This document shows, piece after piece, positions 24,077 to 28,173 of a stretch of DNA of 28,173 nt. The notes under the pieces were generated by a model. It saw only the letters and a program-made list of their open reading frames with translations, was not told the origin of the DNA and searched no databases. Source of the stretch: JADFOB01 sp964651325. GTDB taxonomy: Bacteria; Planctomycetota; Phycisphaerae; UBA1845. The position numbers and the translations under genes were made by a program. The stretch spans positions 1-28,173 of the forward strand of contig CAZYXP010000026.1 in the NCBI GenBank assembly GCA_964651325.1. The letters run 5' to 3'. How positions within the stretch are numbered: position 1 is the stretch's first letter; the number at the start of each line of letters is the position of its first letter.

Positions 24077-25358
24077 TGATTTCGGGATTCCGTTCGACGG
24101 AACCAAGGGTGCGTCCATCCATGTGCGGGCGATCACCAACGCGTTGTGCGCTAGGCGGCACGATGTTTCGGTCTTGAGCCCGCGATGCGCTCCCTACGGA
24201 GATCATCCGGCCAAGCTCATCTCGACCGCGGACCTACGGCCGGTGACCCGCCCGGTTCGCAAGATCAAGCATTGGGTCGACAGTCACGGCTTGGACATCA
24301 ACGCCGTCGGACGCGAACTGCGCGCGATCAGCTACAATGCGCTGCTTCCCACCGAGGTGGGTCGATCCCTTCCTGCTGAACCGCCGTGCGCCGTGATTGA
24401 GCGGCTGTCGCTTTTTGGCACGGCCGGCTTGGATCTTGCGAAGCGATTCGGTGTACCTTTTGTCGTCGAAATGAATGCGCCGCTGGTCGAAGAGGCCAGT
24501 CGCTACCGAAACCTGAACATGAAGTCCCTCGCGGAGCGGGTTGAGGACAGTGTGCTGTCTCGGGCCGACGCGGTGATTACGGTATCAGAGCAGTTGGCGG
24601 ACCGGATCATTGATCGCGGCGTCTCAGCCGGGCGGGTTCACGTGGTCCCCAACGGCGTGGACGCCTCCTTGTTCAACAGTCTTCCGAGCAAGCAAGCCTG
24701 CCGCGAGACCGTCGGGATACACGATGACCAAGAGTTGATTATTGGCTTTTCCGGCAGCTTCAAAGCGTGGCACGGCATTGATGTCTTGCTGGATGCTTTC
24801 GAAAAGGTAACTCAGCAGCATTCGAAGGTTCGGCTCTTGATTCTCGGGACCGGTCCTGAAGAAGAAGCCTTGCGCCATCGCGTCAAGCTTTCGAGGTTTG
24901 CCGATTCGGTGACGTTCACCGGACCGGTACAGCATGAGCAAGTTCCCACCCACTTGAGGGCAATGGACGTAGCTGTGGCACCCTATTTGAACGTGCCGGA
25001 CTTCTATTTCTCGCCGATCAAGCTATTTGAATACATGGCGGCCGAGACGTGCGTGGTGGCGTCGAGACTGGGCCAGATAGAACAAATCATAGAGGACGGA
25101 CGTAACGGTCGCTTGTGTGTGGCCGAAGATCGAAATGAGCTGGCGCGTTGCCTGCTCGATGCGATTGAATCGCCCGAGGGCCGAAAGAAGATGGCCGATC
25201 GCGCCTGCAAGATGGCCATGCGACGGCATACGTGGGATCACGTCGCCAGCGCTACGGAGCAGGTGATTTTCTCGGCGGCCGAACAGCGGCCTCGCTCGTC
25301 GGGGCATGGGGCATGTGGCCGTTTGGAACTAAGCGGTGCGGCTAAGGCAGCATCTTGA
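24054..25358 (+). CDS. GT4-family glycosyltransferase
   Basis: The protein has 434 residues. The ATG at 24054 is chosen because GAGGAG lies 7 bases upstream and the N-terminus MRLLYICSDFGIPFDGTKGASIHV is a typical GT4 start; the frame is open upstream but overlaps the previous gene. The N-terminal acceptor half leads to ADAVITVSEQ and VVPNGVDASLF (about 172-207), the hinge. The C-terminal half has IGFSGSFKAWHGIDVLLDAF and ends its donor site with SPIKLFEYMAAETCVVAS (320-337), where Glu326 is the equivalent of the second acid of EX7E. It is probably a cytoplasmic retaining sugar transferase in glycan assembly. It is followed by the third glycosyltransferase after 20 bases. Confidence 0.92.
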   Translation: MRLLYICSDFGIPFDGTKGASIHVRAITNALCARRHDVSVLSPRCAPYGDHPAKLISTADLRPVTRPVRKIKHWVDSHGLDINAVGRELRAISYNALLPTEVGRSLPAEPPCAVIERLSLFGTAGLDLAKRFGVPFVVEMNAPLVEEASRYRNLNMKSLAERVEDSVLSRADAVITVSEQLADRIIDRGVSAGRVHVVPNGVDASLFNSLPSKQACRETVGIHDDQELIIGFSGSFKAWHGIDVLLDAFEKVTQQHSKVRLLILGTGPEEEALRHRVKLSRFADSVTFTGPVQHEQVPTHLRAMDVAVAPYLNVPDFYFSPIKLFEYMAAETCVVASRLGQIEQIIEDGRNGRLCVAEDRNELARCLLDAIESPEGRKKMADRACKMAMRRHTWDHVASATEQVIFSAAEQRPRSSGHGACGRLELSGAAKAAS

Positions 25359-25378
25359 GGGCGAGGGAGGCAGAGACC

Positions 25379-26692
25379 ATGGGCAAGGGCAAGAAAACAA
25401 CGCGCGTCGGATACTTACTGAAGATGTATCCGCGCTTTACGCAAACGTTTGTCGTCAACGAAATTCTTGAATTGGAACGCCAAGGGGCCCATGTCGAGAT
25501 CGTCTCGTTGCGGCTTCCCAATGAAGGCGTCTTTCACGACTCCGTCAGCCGGGTGAAGGGGCGCGCCTCATACCTGCCCGAGTCGCACCACGGCTGCCTT
25601 GGTGCCATTGCCAAGAGGCAATGCAAGCTTTGGAGCAAAAATCCGAGCCAATATCGTCGCGCAGTTCGCTTGTGGCGACAGCATCAAGACGTCGATTGGT
25701 ATCACCTGGTTCAGGCCGCCTATGTTCTTCGCTGGGTGCGTCGCAACAAAATCTCCCACCTTCACGTGCATTTCGGCACGGAGGAAGCAACCGTGGCGCT
25801 GCTCGCGAATATCCTGGGCGGCATTTCGTACAGCCTGACGCTGCATGCATTCGATATTTATCGGGACAACGTGGACCGCGGCCTCCTGCGTGAGAAGATT
25901 AATGCGTCGACCTTCGCCGTCACGGTTTGCAACGCCAACCGGCGTTTCATGATGGAAAACATCCCAGGTGTGGATGCGGAGAAAATTCGGGTCAACTACA
26001 ATGGGATTGATTCAGAGCGGTTCTCGCCAACGGAGGATGAGCGCGTCGATATGTCGATCTTCTCCGTCGGACGTTTGATCGAGAAAAAGGGCTTCTCTTA
26101 TCTGATCAACGCAGTGGCGGCCCTCCGTGCGGAAGGCCTCCCGGTCACCTGCGAAATCGCGGGAGACGGGCGAGATCAAGTCAAGCTTCAAACTCAAATT
26201 GAGGACCTCGGTTTGGCGGCCCATGTGAAGCTCATCGGCCAATGCCGGCAGGAAGAAGTGCGTCGCAAATTCCGTACGGCATCGTGCTGCGTCTTGCCCT
26301 GTGTTGAAGCCAAGGACGGAAATGTCGATGCGCTGCCTACGGTCTTGCTGGAGGCGATGGCGAGCGGATGTCCTTCCATCAGCACACGGATTAGCGGCGT
26401 CCCGGAGATGATTGACGACCGCAAGAGCGGCCTGCTGGCTGATCCGCACGACATAAAGGGGCTCACCTATGCCATCAAGGAGGTGCTCGTGAATCCCTCC
26501 CTTGCCATGCGATTGGCCGCCGGTGGGCGACGCCGCGTTGAGGAGCGCTTCAACATTGGAGCGAATGTGGGTACGATGTTGGGTTGGTTTGCCGACGCCG
26601 TGGGTCGCGCCAAGCGGGCAAGCAAGGCCCGCCGCGTGGTGGCGCCGACGATCCCAAGCGCTTTGGAAACGCTAAACGCTGAGGCTTCGTAA
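25379..26692 (+). CDS. GT4-family glycosyltransferase, WcaL/AmsK-like
   Basis: The protein has 437 residues. The ATG at 25379 has GGGAGG 8 bases upstream; an upstream TTG that overlaps the previous stop has no such site. The start GYLLKMYPRFTQTFVVNEI resembles colanic acid or amylovoran-type transferases (WcaL/AmsK). Later motifs are LHVHFGTEEA, TLHAFDIYRD, NYNGIDSERFSP, SVGRLIEKKGF and an intact EX7E-type donor motif, DALPTVLLEAMASGCPS. It should add a sugar to a lipid-linked or protein-linked glycan in the cytoplasm. Its stop codon overlaps the next start by one base (TAATG), which indicates translational coupling with the exporter. Confidence 0.92.
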   Translation: MGKGKKTTRVGYLLKMYPRFTQTFVVNEILELERQGAHVEIVSLRLPNEGVFHDSVSRVKGRASYLPESHHGCLGAIAKRQCKLWSKNPSQYRRAVRLWRQHQDVDWYHLVQAAYVLRWVRRNKISHLHVHFGTEEATVALLANILGGISYSLTLHAFDIYRDNVDRGLLREKINASTFAVTVCNANRRFMMENIPGVDAEKIRVNYNGIDSERFSPTEDERVDMSIFSVGRLIEKKGFSYLINAVAALRAEGLPVTCEIAGDGRDQVKLQTQIEDLGLAAHVKLIGQCRQEEVRRKFRTASCCVLPCVEAKDGNVDALPTVLLEAMASGCPSISTRISGVPEMIDDRKSGLLADPHDIKGLTYAIKEVLVNPSLAMRLAAGGRRRVEERFNIGANVGTMLGWFADAVGRAKRASKARRVVAPTIPSALETLNAEAS

Positions 26693-28173
26693 TGGCACGT
26701 TGGACGATCAAGACCAGTCGCGGAAAGCTCCGAATCAGTGAGGTGCAAACCATCTTTTCGCGGTTCGGGTGCTACATTCGTCCCCACCGCTGGAAGCTCG
26801 CTGGCGCGCTGGGTTCGGCCCTCGGCGTGATCTCGATGCAGATTCTGGCCCCGTGGCCGATCAAGGTCATTTTTGACTACATTCTGACGAACAAGGTCAA
26901 GTCTTCCTGGCTGTCGCAAACGATGGCGCAAATCGGCCCAACGCCCCTTCAAGCATTGATTTGGGTCAGCGTGGGGATTCTTGCGATCGCGGCCATCGAT
27001 GCGCTGTTCAGCTACTATCGTGATGTAATGTTGGCGGAGACGGGCCAGAAGGTGGTCGGTAAGATCCGCTCGGATTTGTTCGCCCACTTGCAGGCGCTGC
27101 CGCCGGATGTGTACGAGAAACGGCGGACCGGCGATTTGTTGATGCGCCTGACGGGCGACATTCAGATGTTGCGTCAGATGCTCGTCAACGCCCTGATCAC
27201 CGCCGGGCAGGCTTCGCTGATGCTCGTGGCGATGGTCGCGGTGATGTTCTGGCTCAATCCCACCTTAGCGGCGCTCGGCGTCAGCGTCGTGCCGCTGGTG
27301 ATCTGGGTCAGTTGGCGGATATCCAAGAGAATCAACAAAGCCACGCGCACCCAAAGAGAAAAGGAAAGCGAGGTCGCCAGCATTGCCCACGACGTGCTGG
27401 GCGCGATGGCGATTGTTCAGGCGTTCAATCGTGAGCCGCTCGAACAGAAGCGTTTCGCCCGCCAGAATCGTAGCTCGGTTCGTGCGGGGCTGAAAACCAC
27501 AAAACTACAATCCAAATTGCAACGCATCGTCGCCCTCGCCTCGGCGGCGGCGATGTGTGGCATTTTGTTCGTGGGCGTTCGTTCCGTGCTCGCAGGGAAA
27601 ATGACGCCGGGCGATCTTCTGGTGTTTGTATCGTACCTCAGGTCGCTTCAAAAGCCCATGCGCCAGTTCGCAAAAATGGCGAGCCAAATGGCCAAAGCTA
27701 CATCGTGCGGACAGCGGGTCGCTCAAGTCTTCGCCATTGAGGTCTCGATCACCGATCGACCCGATGCCACGGTCATGGCCAATTGTACCGGACTGGTGGA
27801 GTTTCGAGACGTCTCCTTTTCCTATGAAGAAGGCCTACCCACCTTGTCGGACGTATCGTTCCGCATCGAGCCCGGTCAGCGCGTAGCGATCGTCGGTCAT
27901 ACCGGGGCAGGCAAGAGCACGATCGCCAAATTGCTGCTTCGATTCTACGACCCCCAGGAAGGAAGCGTGCAGCTTGACGGGAACGACGTACGCGATGTCA
28001 AGCTGGCGTCGCTACGGAAGCAGATCGGCTGGGTGCACCAGGACACCGTACTGTTCGGCATGTCCGTTGCCGAAAACATAGCGCTGGGGCGATTTGACGC
28101 CAAGCCCTCTCAGATTCGACGTGCGGCTCGTCGCGTAAAGGCGCACCAATTTATCAGCGAATTGCCCGATGGA
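26692..28173 (+). CDS. ABC exporter, membrane domain fused to ATPase (MsbA-like), 3' truncated
   Basis: 494 residues are visible and the frame runs off the window. The six-helix membrane domain (about 35-320) includes an early helix LGVISMQILAPW and the coupling-helix region (DVYEKRRTGDLLMRLTGD). The ATPase domain starts at about 375 (VEFRDVSFSYEEG) with Walker A GHTGAGKST (Lys408), then LRKQIGWVHQD (Q loop). The signature and Walker B lie beyond the edge. The architecture is that of half-size type I exporters for lipids, lipid-linked glycans or peptides. Placement directly after three glycosyltransferases suggests export of the glycan they build. The substrate is not shown by the sequence. 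Confidence 0.93.
   Translation, partial: MARWTIKTSRGKLRISEVQTIFSRFGCYIRPHRWKLAGALGSALGVISMQILAPWPIKVIFDYILTNKVKSSWLSQTMAQIGPTPLQALIWVSVGILAIAAIDALFSYYRDVMLAETGQKVVGKIRSDLFAHLQALPPDVYEKRRTGDLLMRLTGDIQMLRQMLVNALITAGQASLMLVAMVAVMFWLNPTLAALGVSVVPLVIWVSWRISKRINKATRTQREKESEVASIAHDVLGAMAIVQAFNREPLEQKRFARQNRSSVRAGLKTTKLQSKLQRIVALASAAAMCGILFVGVRSVLAGKMTPGDLLVFVSYLRSLQKPMRQFAKMASQMAKATSCGQRVAQVFAIEVSITDRPDATVMANCTGLVEFRDVSFSYEEGLPTLSDVSFRIEPGQRVAIVGHTGAGKSTIAKLLLRFYDPQEGSVQLDGNDVRDVKLASLRKQIGWVHQDTVLFGMSVAENIALGRFDAKPSQIRRAARRVKAHQFISELPDG

Overview
The window suggests a planctomycete-like bacterium (Planctomycetota, possibly Phycisphaerae-like). This is inference from several traits seen together. There are very large secreted proteins with dockerin-like EF-hand tails and DCN-x-N-x-x-PDEC linkers. 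There is a type IV pseudopilin-like protein with an H-X9-DG-like end, and an exported protein with an IPTL-CTERM-like tail. The DNA is GC-rich, with long spacers between the exported genes. No tRNA, rRNA, CRISPR array, insertion sequence or prophage was recognised.

Layout. Positions 1-14034 (plus strand) hold a secreted-protein region. It contains the 3' part of a Cys-rich/cohesin/HYR/dockerin-like protein, a small c-type cytochrome lipoprotein, and two tandem giant paralogues of about 1600-1700 residues. Each giant has a signal peptide, an I9-like propeptide, a subtilisin (S8) protease, Ig-like modules, a seven-blade FG-GAP/VCBS propeller and a dockerin-like tail. The C-terminal module of the first gene resembles that of both proteases, so the three may share a surface-attachment or sorting mode.

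Positions 14198-22426 lie on the minus strand. In + coordinate order they encode a DUF4097-type solenoid protein with a strict 18-residue THNG period, a DUF6580 membrane protein beside a DUF4430 (transcobalamin-C-terminal-like) exported protein, a PAS/HAMP sensor histidine kinase, a pseudopilin, an exported dockerin/IPTL-CTERM-like protein, and an OmpR-type response regulator. The pseudopilin is split by a 100-N gap flanked by an exact 55-bp duplication. Removing the gap and one copy restores a single 276-residue reading frame, so the split is an assembly artefact.

Positions 22760-28173 (plus strand) form a tightly packed operon of three glycosyltransferases (one GT28/COG4671-like, two GT4) and an ABC exporter that runs off the window. 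This is consistent with assembly and export of a surface glycan. The spacer between the response regulator and this operon holds a 12-bp tandem repeat and a long imperfect hairpin, which are candidate control sites.

The least ordinary items are the paired proteases that differ by exactly one 100-residue Ig module, the Cys-rich repeats placed inside other domains, the cytochrome that lacks a distal Met ligand, the DUF4430/DUF6580 pair, and the 18-residue THNG solenoid.
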